This document shows, one piece after another, positions 1-7,082 of a stretch of DNA of 9,496 nt. Source of the stretch: G020353115 sp964389685 (lineage in GTDB: Bacteria; Bacteroidota; Bacteroidia; Bacteroidales; VadinHA17). Both the position numbers and the translations under genes were made by a program. The notes under the pieces were generated by a model. That model saw only the letters and a program-made list of their open reading frames with translations. It made no database searches and was not told where the DNA came from. The DNA lies in contig CAYMFM010000109.1 of NCBI GenBank assembly GCA_964389685.1, forward strand, positions 1 to 9,496, given 5' to 3'. Within the stretch, counting starts at the first letter, position 1. Each line of letters opens with the position of its first letter.

Positions 1-2
1 AT

Positions 3-68
3 CGAATGACAACCGTATGACCATCGTAAGGCAATTGTCTGGCTATTGCATGTCCATTGTATGACAAG
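3..68. repeat. Degenerate 11-bp tandem repeat array, copy 1
   Basis: Six consecutive 11-base units can be laid out from position 3: CGAATGACAAC, CGTATGACCAT, CGTAAGGCAAT, TGTCTGGCTAT, TGCATGTCCAT and TGTATGACAAG. Unit positions 2 (G), 6 (G) and 8 (C) are the same in all six. The bases AT at 1-2 match the end of a unit, so the array probably continues to the left of the window. It lies 38 bases beyond the stop codon of the susD-like gene on the minus strand. A related array follows the hydrolase gene at 2508-2562. The function is unknown. The period is close to one helical turn of DNA. Confidence 0.7.
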
Positions 69-106
69 CCCTTGAAAAGGCATTATCATTCAGGAAAAGA
101 GAAATC

Positions 107-1855
107 TCATTCATAACCCGGATTCTGAACCAGGATATCCAAACCTTGCTCATCAATAGCCTGTTGCGGAATTGGCCGGTATTCATCTGTTCCTTCATCG
201 AATACAGCACCGCTCATTATCCCCCTGAACTCAGCATCGCGTGCAATAAAGGCATTGAGTGTTTCAGCAGCGATACCCCATCGGACCAGGTCGAAGAAAC
301 GGTGTCCCTCCATCGCAAATTCCAGCCGCATTTCTTGTTGCACCGCTTTCCTTGCATACTCCTGGTCGGGGAATGAAGGGTAGGGCTGAACGTTGTAGTT
401 TGCTGCCGGCTGGTTATAATCGACAACCGGTTCAACTCCTTTCGGCAATTCATAGGTAGTGCACAGTCCCATTACCCTGGAGCCGTCCCGGGCACGAGTC
501 CGTACCATATTAACATACATCAGGGCTGTTGCCAGGTCGTTTTCCTCAACAGCCACTTCCGCCCTCCACAACAGGATGTGGGCATAGCGGTATGCACGGT
601 AGTTATTTGCATTGACCCCGGTGGCCCATCCACTGGTTGTTGATAGCGTAAACATTTCCGACTGATAGAACATGTTTTTCACATAGAGGTAGGGGCCTCC
701 GTCCCCCTGCACCCGGATCCAGTCATCGCCCCTCATAACACCCCAGTCGAGATAGGGGATACCCCGACGGCCCACAGTCCAGTCCAAACGCGGATCGACC
801 GGATCAGTGAACGGGATGAAGGTTTCACCTGAAGCAACACCCATGTCGTTTTTCAGATCGGTATCGTTATATGTATCCAGTAAGGGTAGCCCGTTAGCAT
901 CAACCTTGAACGCATTCACCAGGTTTTGCGATGGCTGGTGTAATCCACAGCAGGTTGGCATATTATCTACCCCCTGTGGGAAATTCAATGCATCCCCGTA
1001 TCCGCCATTAAACGATTCCGGGGTTCCGTCATTTACCGAATATTGGATCTCAAAAATGGATTCCGCGTTGTTGTTTGTCGGGATACTGTAATTATCATGG
1101 AAATTGGACATCAGAGAATAGTTCCCGCTGTGGATGATCTCATCGAGTAATACTTTTGCAGCATCATACTCCTTCTGGAAGAGGTGAACACGAGCCAGAA
1201 CCGCCATGGCAGCATACCGGGTTGGACGGCCCACATCAACCTGGATTCCCGGCAAATGATTAACCGCAAACTGCAGATCGGATTCGATGAGCGGCCAGGC
1301 ATTGATCATGTTACTCACCTTTGCCGGATTTTTCGCATCCTCCGTTATGTATGGAATGTTGTCAAATACACGTTTGAGTTCGAAATGGAACCAGGCTCTC
1401 AGGAATAACGCCTCAGCCTTAACCTGGATCCGTTTGAACGGATCAATCTTTTTTGTATTTTTTAGAACCTTTAATACATCGTTGCAACGGGCAACTCCAT
1501 CATAGGTGGCTATCCATTTATCGCTTACACCGCTATTATAGGGAGTAAGTGAATACCTGCATATACTGAACCAGTCACCTTCCATACTCCTGTCAGCTCC
1601 CATGTATGCATCATCAGAAGCAACTGATCCCCAGAGCCAGTTTGATACGGAAGCACTCCAGGCGTATGAACCACCCCATCCTTCGGCACCTGCCCCGTCA
1701 AGCATGGCATAAGAACCAATTAACAGCGCATCGATTCCTTTTTCATTGGTAAATATATTGTCCGAACAGACACCAAGAGGCTTATTCTCCAGGAAATCTT
1801 CACACGAAACAAAAGTGAGTGACAATACGACAACCAGTAAAATACCTTTTTTCAT
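107..1855 (-). CDS. SusD/RagB family outer-membrane nutrient-binding lipoprotein
   Basis: This 582-residue protein belongs to the SusD/RagB family. These are surface lipoproteins that cap a SusC TonB-dependent channel and capture glycans or peptides for import. The start at 1855 (MKKGILLVVV...) gives a clean lipoprotein signal ending FVSC, with lipidated Cys18 followed by acidic residues; the frame stays open 18 codons further upstream, but that extension would bury the signal. Residues about 20-250 are the tetratricopeptide-like SusD core (the LFLRAWFHFELKRVF segment is typical). The family hallmark RLEFAMEGHRFFDLVRWG is at 510-527, and the ending IPQQAID...QNPGY is also standard. Length is normal for the family. 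The oddity is context: susC normally lies directly upstream, but the 700 bases upstream here are non-coding. The substrate cannot be inferred. Family assignment is firm. Confidence 0.95.
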   Translation of the reverse strand: MKKGILLVVVLSLTFVSCEDFLENKPLGVCSDNIFTNEKGIDALLIGSYAMLDGAGAEGWGGSYAWSASVSNWLWGSVASDDAYMGADRSMEGDWFSICRYSLTPYNSGVSDKWIATYDGVARCNDVLKVLKNTKKIDPFKRIQVKAEALFLRAWFHFELKRVFDNIPYITEDAKNPAKVSNMINAWPLIESDLQFAVNHLPGIQVDVGRPTRYAAMAVLARVHLFQKEYDAAKVLLDEIIHSGNYSLMSNFHDNYSIPTNNNAESIFEIQYSVNDGTPESFNGGYGDALNFPQGVDNMPTCCGLHQPSQNLVNAFKVDANGLPLLDTYNDTDLKNDMGVASGETFIPFTDPVDPRLDWTVGRRGIPYLDWGVMRGDDWIRVQGDGGPYLYVKNMFYQSEMFTLSTTSGWATGVNANNYRAYRYAHILLWRAEVAVEENDLATALMYVNMVRTRARDGSRVMGLCTTYELPKGVEPVVDYNQPAANYNVQPYPSFPDQEYARKAVQQEMRLEFAMEGHRFFDLVRWGIAAETLNAFIARDAEFRGIMSGAVFDEGTDEYRPIPQQAIDEQGLDILVQNPGYE

Positions 1856-1991
1856 TAGATGTGCGATAAATTCGATTATTAATTGAGTGTAACAACGTAT
1901 ACAGAACATTTATTGCATTTGTTCGTGTAAATTGGTGAAGCTTTTTGGCACTTGCTTCCGTGCCCTGGTCGGTTTACACTGTAAAATTAAC

Positions 1992-2023
1992 CAAAGATTA
2001 TCAATAAAACCAAGTTATTACAA
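1992..2023 (-). promoter_or_regulatory. Possible promoter for the susD-like gene
   Basis: Read on the minus strand, TTG at 2023-2021 is followed after 21 bases by AATCTTTG at 1999-1992. The Bacteroidota primary-sigma consensus is TTG, about 19-20 bases, TAnnTTTG, so the -7 element has one mismatch and the spacing is one base long. It would give a leader of about 130 bases before the ATG at 1855. This is a weak prediction, but the susD-like gene must have some promoter here because it has no upstream partner gene. Confidence 0.3.
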
Positions 2024-2048
2024 CTGAATTTTAAGGTTTGATGCAGTT

Positions 2049-2149
2049 CCGGTCCATGAAAGGATTTCAAGATCAATATCAGTGCGATTGGACCGGGTGT
2101 TTTTTTGAATCGTTGTTTTCTGAAAACATGTCACCCCTCGGGGTTTTTT
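2049..2149 (+). terminator. Terminator-like hairpins with T-tracts
   Basis: On the plus strand CCGGTCC (2049-2055) pairs with GGACCGG (2090-2096) and is followed by seven Ts (2100-2106). A second, weaker unit follows: ACCC/GGGT (2133-2144) with six Ts (2144-2149), preceded by a GTTTT/AAAAC stem at 2115-2127. No plus-strand gene precedes these, so what they would terminate is unclear. They could stop antisense or read-through transcription into the repeats, or end a small RNA. The first stem has a 34-base loop, which is long for a classic terminator. Confidence 0.35.
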
Positions 2150-2176
2150 GAATATATTTGGCTTTATCTTAGAATA

Positions 2177-2288
2177 CAGGCAGCCTGCGGAGCCAATTTC
2201 CTCGTCGTCCGACTGCAGTTCGGGCGACGAGTATTTGCAAATCAAAAAGTCGTACCCCAGATCCACCGGTTGACGGGCGGGGTACGAC
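2177..2288 (+). repeat. Composite two-hairpin repeat, copy R1
   Basis: The copy begins with a GGAGCCA-containing lead-in (2177-2195). Hairpin A (2201-2231) has a 12-bp stem that starts CTCGTCG and ends CGACGAG, contains one T-G wobble, and closes a loop CTGCAGT. After a 17-base linker, hairpin B pairs GTCGTACCCC (2249-2258) perfectly with GGGGTACGAC (2279-2288) across a 20-base loop. The same order of elements recurs at 7187-7265, 7441-7533 and 7595-7727. No open reading frame is preserved, so this is a non-coding structured repeat. Confidence 0.75.
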
Positions 2289-2371
2289 GACTTTTATATA
2301 CTATTTGCTCCTTATGAGCAAAACATTGGTAGCATGAAATATCGTTATTTAACTATCGCTCCGTAGGCCGT

Positions 2372-2385
2372 GCCTGCCGGCAGGC
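2372..2385. repeat. Perfect 14-bp GC-rich palindrome
   Basis: GCCTGCC is followed directly by its reverse complement GGCAGGC. Just before it, GCTCCGTAGGCC (2358-2369) is the exact reverse complement of 7437-7448 in repeat copy R3, so this block is an inverted copy of the lead-in of the composite repeat. Together with the lead-in of R1 at 2177-2195 it frames about 210 bases with inverted ends. Confidence 0.7.
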
Positions 2386-2422
2386 AGGTGCGAAACTACT
2401 GGTGCTGATTTTTTTATTCGTA

Positions 2423-2455
2423 AGACGAGCTGCAGTGGCCCGCATAGGGTCGTCT
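2423..2455. repeat. Small hairpin sharing the CTGCAGT motif
   Basis: AGACGA (2423-2428) pairs with TCGTCT (2450-2455). The left side carries GCTGCAGT, the same heptamer CTGCAGT that forms the loop of hairpin A in copy R1. It is probably a rearranged or degenerate fragment of the composite repeat, possibly in inverted orientation. Confidence 0.4.
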
Positions 2456-2507
2456 GACGAAGTAAGGTGCGGCATTTTTTTAGAAAGAATTTTCAGCCGG
2501 CGGATGA

Positions 2508-2562
2508 GTAATTACTATCGAGTTACTATCGAATTACAATAGAATTACTATCGAATTACCAT
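2508..2562. repeat. 11-bp tandem repeat array, copy 2
   Basis: Five 11-base units are visible: GTAATTACTAT, CGAGTTACTAT, CGAATTACAAT, AGAATTACTAT and CGAATTACCAT. The consensus CGAATTACTAT is very close to units of the array at 3-68 (for example CGAATGACAAC and CGTATGACCAT). The array ends six bases before the stop codon position of the minus-strand hydrolase gene, so it lies immediately downstream of that gene, as copy 1 lies downstream of the susD-like gene. Confidence 0.85.
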
Positions 2563-2568
2563 TTATCT

Positions 2569-3663
2569 TCAGAAAAAATACGCCGCTTTCTTCAGCTCCT
2601 CCATACTCTTCAGGGGTTTGGGAGGTTGAAGGTACCGGTCGAGGAACTCATAGATTTCAAGGCGTATTTCCCTGGCCACCTTAGTATCCATCCGGTTAAA
2701 GGAATGTCCTCCGGGGATCTCCTGGTAGATTTTATATTCAAACTGTTTCCCTTCCGCTTTTAATGCTTTTATCAAATGCTCCACTTCCAGGACATTGACA
2801 TCAGCATCATTGGTATTGGTATGGATCAGGAGGGGAGTTTTCAGTTTATGAGCCTGCCATGCAGGAGATCTTCTCCGGTATTCTTCCACATCCTCATACG
2901 CTGTTTTTCCGATGTGGTAATCCGCTGAATAGAGATCGCGGTAAGACTGTGTTTTATATCCCATCCTGGCAATCAGGTCGCTGACCGGGACACCGGCATA
3001 AGCAACCGTATAGTTTTCAGGATGTTCAAAAACGTTATGCAGGGCGATCAGCCCGCCATGACTCCAGCCAATGATACCAACCCGGTTCTTGTCAACAATG
3101 TCATAATTGTCAATCATGTATTGCCTGCTGGCATCTACATCCTCGATCTCAAGGCCACCGTAATCGATCTTGCGGTAATGGCTCATTCCATATCCGGTAC
3201 TTCCCCGGTATTCCGCGGCAACGACTATGTATTGCTGTGCCATCATCTCCCTGATGATGTGCGTATAATAGGTTGTAAAGTCACTATGAACCCCGCCGTG
3301 AGGAAAAACCAGCAAAGGGTATTTTCGGGAAGGATCAATATTCTTCGGGATGAAGACATACGACCAGAACTTCACCGGGTTCCCGGCCCCCTGAGCTGTT
3401 GGGTTTTCTTCTTTCCATAAGGGAGGACCGTAAATGTATACCTTGTCAATGAAGGCAACATCGCCAACTTTATTATACCAGTAAATATCGTCGATTGCTT
3501 TTGCGATGACATCCAACCGGTGATCAAGCATTTCAAAATTGTGTTCCAATGCGCGAATAGCATCCTGGTCTGCATGTGATTCTTCCTGGGGCCAGCAGAC
3601 CTGGAACAGGAAAAAACCGAGGGCGATCAGTATGAATCGCCGGATTTGTTTGTAGGTTTTCAT
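2569..3663 (-). CDS. Secreted alpha/beta-hydrolase, S9 prolyl-oligopeptidase-like
   Basis: This 364-residue protein resembles the catalytic domain of S9 serine peptidases (prolyl oligopeptidase/acylaminoacyl peptidase type), predicted to cleave peptides outside the cytoplasm. The start at 3663 gives a basic, hydrophobic signal sequence (residues 1-26). The visible triad is Ser201 in GWSHGG, Asp286 in HTNTNDADV and His320 in PGGHSF; HGG at 122-124 is the likely oxyanion region and EYRGSTGYG at 151-159 is characteristic of S9. There is no beta-propeller domain, so it is about half the length of full S9 enzymes. It follows dapF by 20 bases, which implies co-transcription. The frame extends upstream to a TTG overlapping the dapF stop, but the ATG fits the signal peptide. 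An esterase role is possible; the substrate is unknown. Confidence 0.88.
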   Translation of the reverse strand: MKTYKQIRRFILIALGFFLFQVCWPQEESHADQDAIRALEHNFEMLDHRLDVIAKAIDDIYWYNKVGDVAFIDKVYIYGPPLWKEENPTAQGAGNPVKFWSYVFIPKNIDPSRKYPLLVFPHGGVHSDFTTYYTHIIREMMAQQYIVVAAEYRGSTGYGMSHYRKIDYGGLEIEDVDASRQYMIDNYDIVDKNRVGIIGWSHGGLIALHNVFEHPENYTVAYAGVPVSDLIARMGYKTQSYRDLYSADYHIGKTAYEDVEEYRRRSPAWQAHKLKTPLLIHTNTNDADVNVLEVEHLIKALKAEGKQFEYKIYQEIPGGHSFNRMDTKVAREIRLEIYEFLDRYLQPPKPLKSMEELKKAAYFF

Positions 3664-3683
3664 GAGTCTTGTATTTTGGTTAA

Positions 3684-4463
3684 TCAAATTTCAATTTTCC
3701 CTTCAAAAACAAAAGTAACGGGGCCAATGAGCCATATGTCAGTAATATGATTTTCAGTGTTGATGGTAAAATCAACTTCCAGCTTTCCTCCTTTGGTTTG
3801 AACGGAGACAGGTGGATTGTCCATTTTGTCATCCAGGACTGAACAAATGGCAGAGGCAACGACTCCCGTCCCACAGGACAGGGTTTCATTTTCCACACCC
3901 CTTTCATACGTCCGGACAAAGAGGGTATTCCCTTCCGGTTGAATAAAGTCAACATTGGTTCCCCCGGGTTCAAACGGTTTGCTATACCTGATCTTTTTCC
4001 CTTCTGCATATGCATCCATTGTCTTAACATCAGACCGGGAAAAGACGGCATGAGGTGAACCGGTATCCAGGAAGTAAAAATCTTTCCTCTTATCTACCCG
4101 GTTAACATCATTCATCTTCACCCTCACCTGATCGTTTTCAACCGATGCCTCGTGGATGCCATCATATGCTTTAAAATGCATCGATTTCCCGGTAATCCCT
4201 GACCGGTATGCAAAAGCTGCAATGCACCGTGCACCGTTCCCGCAGAAGGATCCTTCCAATCCATCCGCATTGAAATATTTCACCTCAAAATCATATTGAT
4301 CGTGACGGTATAACAACATCAGGCCATCCGCACCAATTCCAAACCTGCGGTCGCATAACCGGTTAACGAGTGTCTGATTTACTGATACGGGCAGCCCCTG
4401 CCGGTTATCAATGACGATAAAATCATTCCCTGTGCCGTGGTATTTATAAAAATGAATCAACAT
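3684..4463 (-). CDS. dapF: Diaminopimelate epimerase
   Basis: DapF interconverts LL- and meso-2,6-diaminopimelate in the cytoplasm. It supplies meso-DAP for peptidoglycan cross-links and, after decarboxylation, lysine. The 259-residue protein is of usual length with two pseudo-symmetric halves. The two catalytic cysteines are Cys74 in GSFCGNGARC and Cys197 in ETLSCGTG, acting as the acid/base pair. Substrate contacts are recognisable: Asn13 in GTGNDF, Asn65 in FNADG, Asn170 in GGTNVDF and the ERG-ENE segment at 188-193. The usual Ser of NADGSEGS is Leu69 here, a minor change. The ATG at 4463 begins directly with the conserved MLIHFYKYHGTGNDF. The hydrolase gene follows 20 bases downstream. 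It is divergent from htrA, sharing a 171-base upstream region. Identification is firm. Confidence 0.97.
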   Translation of the reverse strand: MLIHFYKYHGTGNDFIVIDNRQGLPVSVNQTLVNRLCDRRFGIGADGLMLLYRHDQYDFEVKYFNADGLEGSFCGNGARCIAAFAYRSGITGKSMHFKAYDGIHEASVENDQVRVKMNDVNRVDKRKDFYFLDTGSPHAVFSRSDVKTMDAYAEGKKIRYSKPFEPGGTNVDFIQPEGNTLFVRTYERGVENETLSCGTGVVASAICSVLDDKMDNPPVSVQTKGGKLEVDFTINTENHITDIWLIGPVTFVFEGKIEI

Positions 4464-4634
4464 GTCAGGAATCGTTAAAAAGTGTTAAATCACAATACAC
4501 GCTGCAACATCAATATTAATCATGCGTTTAGGTAGTTGTAAAGTTAGCAATCTTATTTTAGAGGCATAATTTTTGTAATGAAAAACCAAACAAATATTGA
4601 TTAAATTTGTTACCATATTATAAAACTGATTATC
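4464..4634. promoter_or_regulatory. Divergent upstream region between dapF and htrA
   Basis: This AT-rich interval must contain promoters for both directions. Towards htrA, TAAATTTG at 4602-4609 is a perfect match to the Bacteroidota -7 element TAnnTTTG, which would give a leader of about 20 bases. No TTG sits at the expected distance upstream, so the -33 element is poor. Towards dapF (minus strand) TAACTTTA is the nearest -7 candidate, again without a good -33. No operator palindrome stands out. Confidence 0.4.
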
Positions 4635-6071
4635 ATGAACGGAAAGAAGATATTGGGTACATTAATGGTGGCCCTGGTTGGAGGCTTATTAGCCATATTT
4701 GCATATACATTGTTCATTCAAAAGCCTGCTGATCCGGCAATTGTTGAGAAGAGCGATTCGCAGTTGGTCCGGTTTGCCAATCTGCCTCAGGATTTCGAGG
4801 CGGCAGAGTTCGATTTTACCTTTGCAGCAGAGAATACGGTTCATGCTGTGGTACATGTGATGACGGTTACCGAGAGAAGCTCAGCATACCGTAATCCATT
4901 GTATGAGTTTTTTTACGGAGACCGGTATAACCGCAACCCGCAGCCAATGCTTGGCTATGGTTCGGGTGTTATCATTTCAGAGGATGGATATATCGTAACC
5001 AATAATCACGTGATCGAGGGCTCGGATGAAATTGAAGTGACCTTAAATGATAAACGGGTTTTCGAGGCCGAAATAGTGGGGCGTGATCCCAGCACGGATA
5101 TTGCATTGATCAGGATCAAAGAAAAAGACCTGCCCTATTTACGTTTCGGTGATTCCGACAAACTGAAACTTGGACAGTGGGTCCTTGCTGTTGGCAATCC
5201 CTTTAACCTTACTTCAACGGTCACCGCCGGTATCATCAGTGCCAAAGGGAGAAACCTGGGTTTGCTTCCCGATGAATTCCGGATTGAGTCATTCATTCAA
5301 ACGGATGCAGCACTCAACCGTGGAAATAGCGGTGGAGCACTGGTTACCCTCAATGGAGAATTCATCGGATTAACCACTGCCATCATTTCACCCACCGGCG
5401 GATATGCCGGAAACTCCTTTGCCGTACCCGTTAATATCGTGAAGAAAATTGTTGAAGACCTGAAAGAATTCGGAGAAGTACAGAGAGCCATTCTTGGAGT
5501 CACCATCACCGATGTGGATGCTGGCCTGGCAGAAGAGAAGAAACTGGACAGGATTGAAGGAGTGTACATCAATGATGTGCGTGAAAATGGAGCAGCAAAA
5601 GATGCAGGGATCAAAAATGGAGATGTTGTGCTTCGTGTTAATGAGGTGAATGTCAATTCAGTAGCAGAACTTCAGGAACAGATCAGCAAATACCGTCCAA
5701 ACGATAAAGTGGATGTTCTGATAAAAAGAGACAATAAAAGGAAACAATTTGAAGTTGTTTTACGTAACACGGAAGGTAGCACCGAAATTGTCCGCCCGGA
5801 TGACCTGATAATGGGTGCAAAGTTCGATGAACTTTCTGACGGCGATAGAGAAGAATACAATATCTCAAATGGTGTGAAGATCACCGACGCCGGTGAAGGG
5901 TATTTGAGTGAATTGGGACTGCGATCAGGAACCATTGTTCTCCGTATTAACGGGAACAGCGTACAGCGTGTAAGTGAAGTCAAAGATATTCTGGGTGGAG
6001 GCAGAACACTATATTCCATTGAGGGAATTCAACCCAATGGAACGTTCTTTAGTTATGAGATAAGACGATAA
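4635..6071 (+). CDS. HtrA/Deg-family periplasmic serine protease-chaperone
   Basis: This 478-residue protein is a Deg/HtrA protease, which degrades or refolds damaged envelope proteins. A hydrophobic stretch at 5-28 acts as signal peptide or membrane anchor. The trypsin-like domain (about 62-280) has a complete triad: His125 in VTNNHVIEG, Asp155 in STDIALI and Ser232 in GNSGGAL. Two PDZ domains follow, about 284-378 (starting AILGV) and 390-478, which bind unfolded C-termini. Length and plan match DegP/DegQ. Family members assemble as trimers or larger cages. The gene is monocistronic: it has its own upstream -7 element and a strong terminator 27 bases after the stop. I cannot choose between degP and degQ from sequence alone, so no symbol is given. 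Confidence 0.95.
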   Translation: MNGKKILGTLMVALVGGLLAIFAYTLFIQKPADPAIVEKSDSQLVRFANLPQDFEAAEFDFTFAAENTVHAVVHVMTVTERSSAYRNPLYEFFYGDRYNRNPQPMLGYGSGVIISEDGYIVTNNHVIEGSDEIEVTLNDKRVFEAEIVGRDPSTDIALIRIKEKDLPYLRFGDSDKLKLGQWVLAVGNPFNLTSTVTAGIISAKGRNLGLLPDEFRIESFIQTDAALNRGNSGGALVTLNGEFIGLTTAIISPTGGYAGNSFAVPVNIVKKIVEDLKEFGEVQRAILGVTITDVDAGLAEEKKLDRIEGVYINDVRENGAAKDAGIKNGDVVLRVNEVNVNSVAELQEQISKYRPNDKVDVLIKRDNKRKQFEVVLRNTEGSTEIVRPDDLIMGAKFDELSDGDREEYNISNGVKITDAGEGYLSELGLRSGTIVLRINGNSVQRVSEVKDILGGGRTLYSIEGIQPNGTFFSYEIRR

Positions 6072-6097
6072 GGTGAATAACTGTGGATCAACTTGTT

Positions 6098-6124
6098 AAA
6101 AGGCTTGTTCTGCAAGCCTTTTTT
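6098..6124 (+). terminator. Intrinsic terminator after htrA
   Basis: AAAGGCTTG and its preceding A-run pair with CAAGCCTTTT to give a 10-bp perfect stem around the 5-base loop TTCTG, running straight into a tract of six Ts. This is a textbook Rho-independent terminator. It separates htrA from the sigma-factor gene, which therefore needs its own promoter. Confidence 0.9.
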
Positions 6125-6154
6125 CATCGAGATCTATTTAACCATACCTAACTC

Positions 6155-6185
6155 TTGACTTGTGTTGTTTAAAGCCATAACTTCG
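6155..6185 (+). promoter_or_regulatory. Promoter of the primary sigma factor gene
   Basis: TTG at 6155-6157, a 20-base spacer and TAACTTCG at 6178-6185 match the Bacteroidota consensus TTG-N19/20-TAnnTTTG with one mismatch. Transcription would start near 6192, giving a leader of about 30 bases. Since the gene product is the sigma factor that recognises this consensus, the gene probably sustains its own transcription. An AGGAG stretch at 6200-6204 is too far from the ATG at 6222 to act as a normal ribosome binding site. Confidence 0.6.
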
Positions 6186-6221
6186 CACCAGGTTTAGTAG
6201 GAGATAATTATAAGAAAAAAG

Positions 6222-7082
6222 ATGAGACAATTAAAAATTACAAAATCGATTACCAACCGGGAGAGTGCTTCACTGGATAAGTACCTGCAGGAAATTGGGA
6301 AAGAGGAGTTGATATCCGTTGAAGAAGAGGTGGAACTGGCACAGCGGATTAAAAAAGGTGATCGTGATGCCCTGGAAAAATTGACCAGGGCGAACCTGAG
6401 ATTTGTCGTTTCGGTTGCCAAACAGTATCAGAACCAGGGATTGAGTCTGCCGGATCTGATCAATGAAGGGAACCTGGGACTGATTAAAGCAGCTGAAAAA
6501 TTCGATGAAACGCGTGGATTTAAGTTCATCTCCTATGCAGTCTGGTGGATCAGGCAGTCGATTCTGCAAGCACTGGCTGAACAATCCAGGATTGTGCGTT
6601 TGCCCCTGAACCAGGTAGGATCACTCAATAAGATCAATAAAGCATTTTCTAAATTTGAGCAGGAGTTTGAACGTACTCCTTCACCCGAGGAACTTGCCGA
6701 GGCCCTTGAATTGCCAAAAGAGAAAGTGACCGATACCCTGAAAGTGTCAGGACGTCATGTTTCTGTCGATGCACCGTTTGTCGACGGGGAGGATAATAGC
6801 CTGCTGGATGTCCTGCCAAACAACGACTCACCGGTTGCCGATAAAACCCTGTTGAATGAATCCCTCATCAAGGAGATTGACCGGGCACTGGCAACCCTGA
6901 CAGAACGTGAACGGGATATCATCAAGCTCTTTTTTGGTATCGGTATCCAGGATATGACACTGGAAGAGATCGGAGAACGGTTCGGACTGACCCGTGAGCG
7001 GGTCAGGCAAATAAAGGAAAAAGCCATTCGTCGGCTCCGTCACACCTCCCGCAGTAAACTGCTCAAATCGTATTTAGGGTAG
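6222..7082 (+). CDS. rpoD: Primary RNA polymerase sigma factor, RpoD/SigA family
   Basis: This 286-residue protein directs RNA polymerase to housekeeping promoters. Region 1.2 covers about 15-48, region 2 about 50-120 (core binding LIKAAEKFDETRGFKF at 87-102 and the -10 recognition segment YAVWWIRQSI at 105-114), region 3 about 128-205 and region 4 about 215-280. The region 4.2 helix-turn-helix MTLEEIGERFGLTRERVRQ is at 245-263. There is no region 1.1, and this short form is the normal primary sigma of Bacteroidota, which explains the divergent promoter consensus of the phylum. The N-terminal MRQLKITKSITNRES is typical of these orthologues and fixes the start. It is not an alternative sigma, judging from the complete 1.2 to 4.2 order and strong conservation. 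Confidence 0.97.
   Translation: MRQLKITKSITNRESASLDKYLQEIGKEELISVEEEVELAQRIKKGDRDALEKLTRANLRFVVSVAKQYQNQGLSLPDLINEGNLGLIKAAEKFDETRGFKFISYAVWWIRQSILQALAEQSRIVRLPLNQVGSLNKINKAFSKFEQEFERTPSPEELAEALELPKEKVTDTLKVSGRHVSVDAPFVDGEDNSLLDVLPNNDSPVADKTLLNESLIKEIDRALATLTERERDIIKLFFGIGIQDMTLEEIGERFGLTRERVRQIKEKAIRRLRHTSRSKLLKSYLG

Larger units (their letters stand above)
1856..2568. other. Non-coding interval with promoter, hairpins and repeats
   Basis: No convincing gene lies between the susD-like start and the 3' end of the hydrolase; open frames here run through palindromic sequence and resemble no family. From left to right it holds a possible minus-strand promoter (1992-2023), terminator-like hairpins on the plus strand (2049-2149), a composite repeat (2177-2288), a perfect 14-bp palindrome (2372-2385), a small hairpin (2423-2455) and an 11-bp tandem array (2508-2562). 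A susC gene would be expected here and is absent. Confidence 0.75.

Noticed and set aside
3..68. CRISPR-like array
   Set aside because: The units are 11 bases with no spacers between them and no cas genes are nearby; this is a direct tandem repeat.
2018..2266. Minus-strand open frame of 82 codons upstream of the susD-like gene
   Set aside because: It runs through the composite repeat and the hairpins, matches no family I recognise and has no promoter or start context. It is not a susC remnant.
3664..3687. Upstream TTG start for the hydrolase overlapping the dapF stop
   Set aside because: It would place eight polar residues ahead of a good signal peptide. The ATG at 3663 gives a normal signal sequence.
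5297..5656. Long antisense open frames inside htrA and rpoD
   Set aside because: They are low-complexity serine-rich shadows of well-conserved genes on the other strand.
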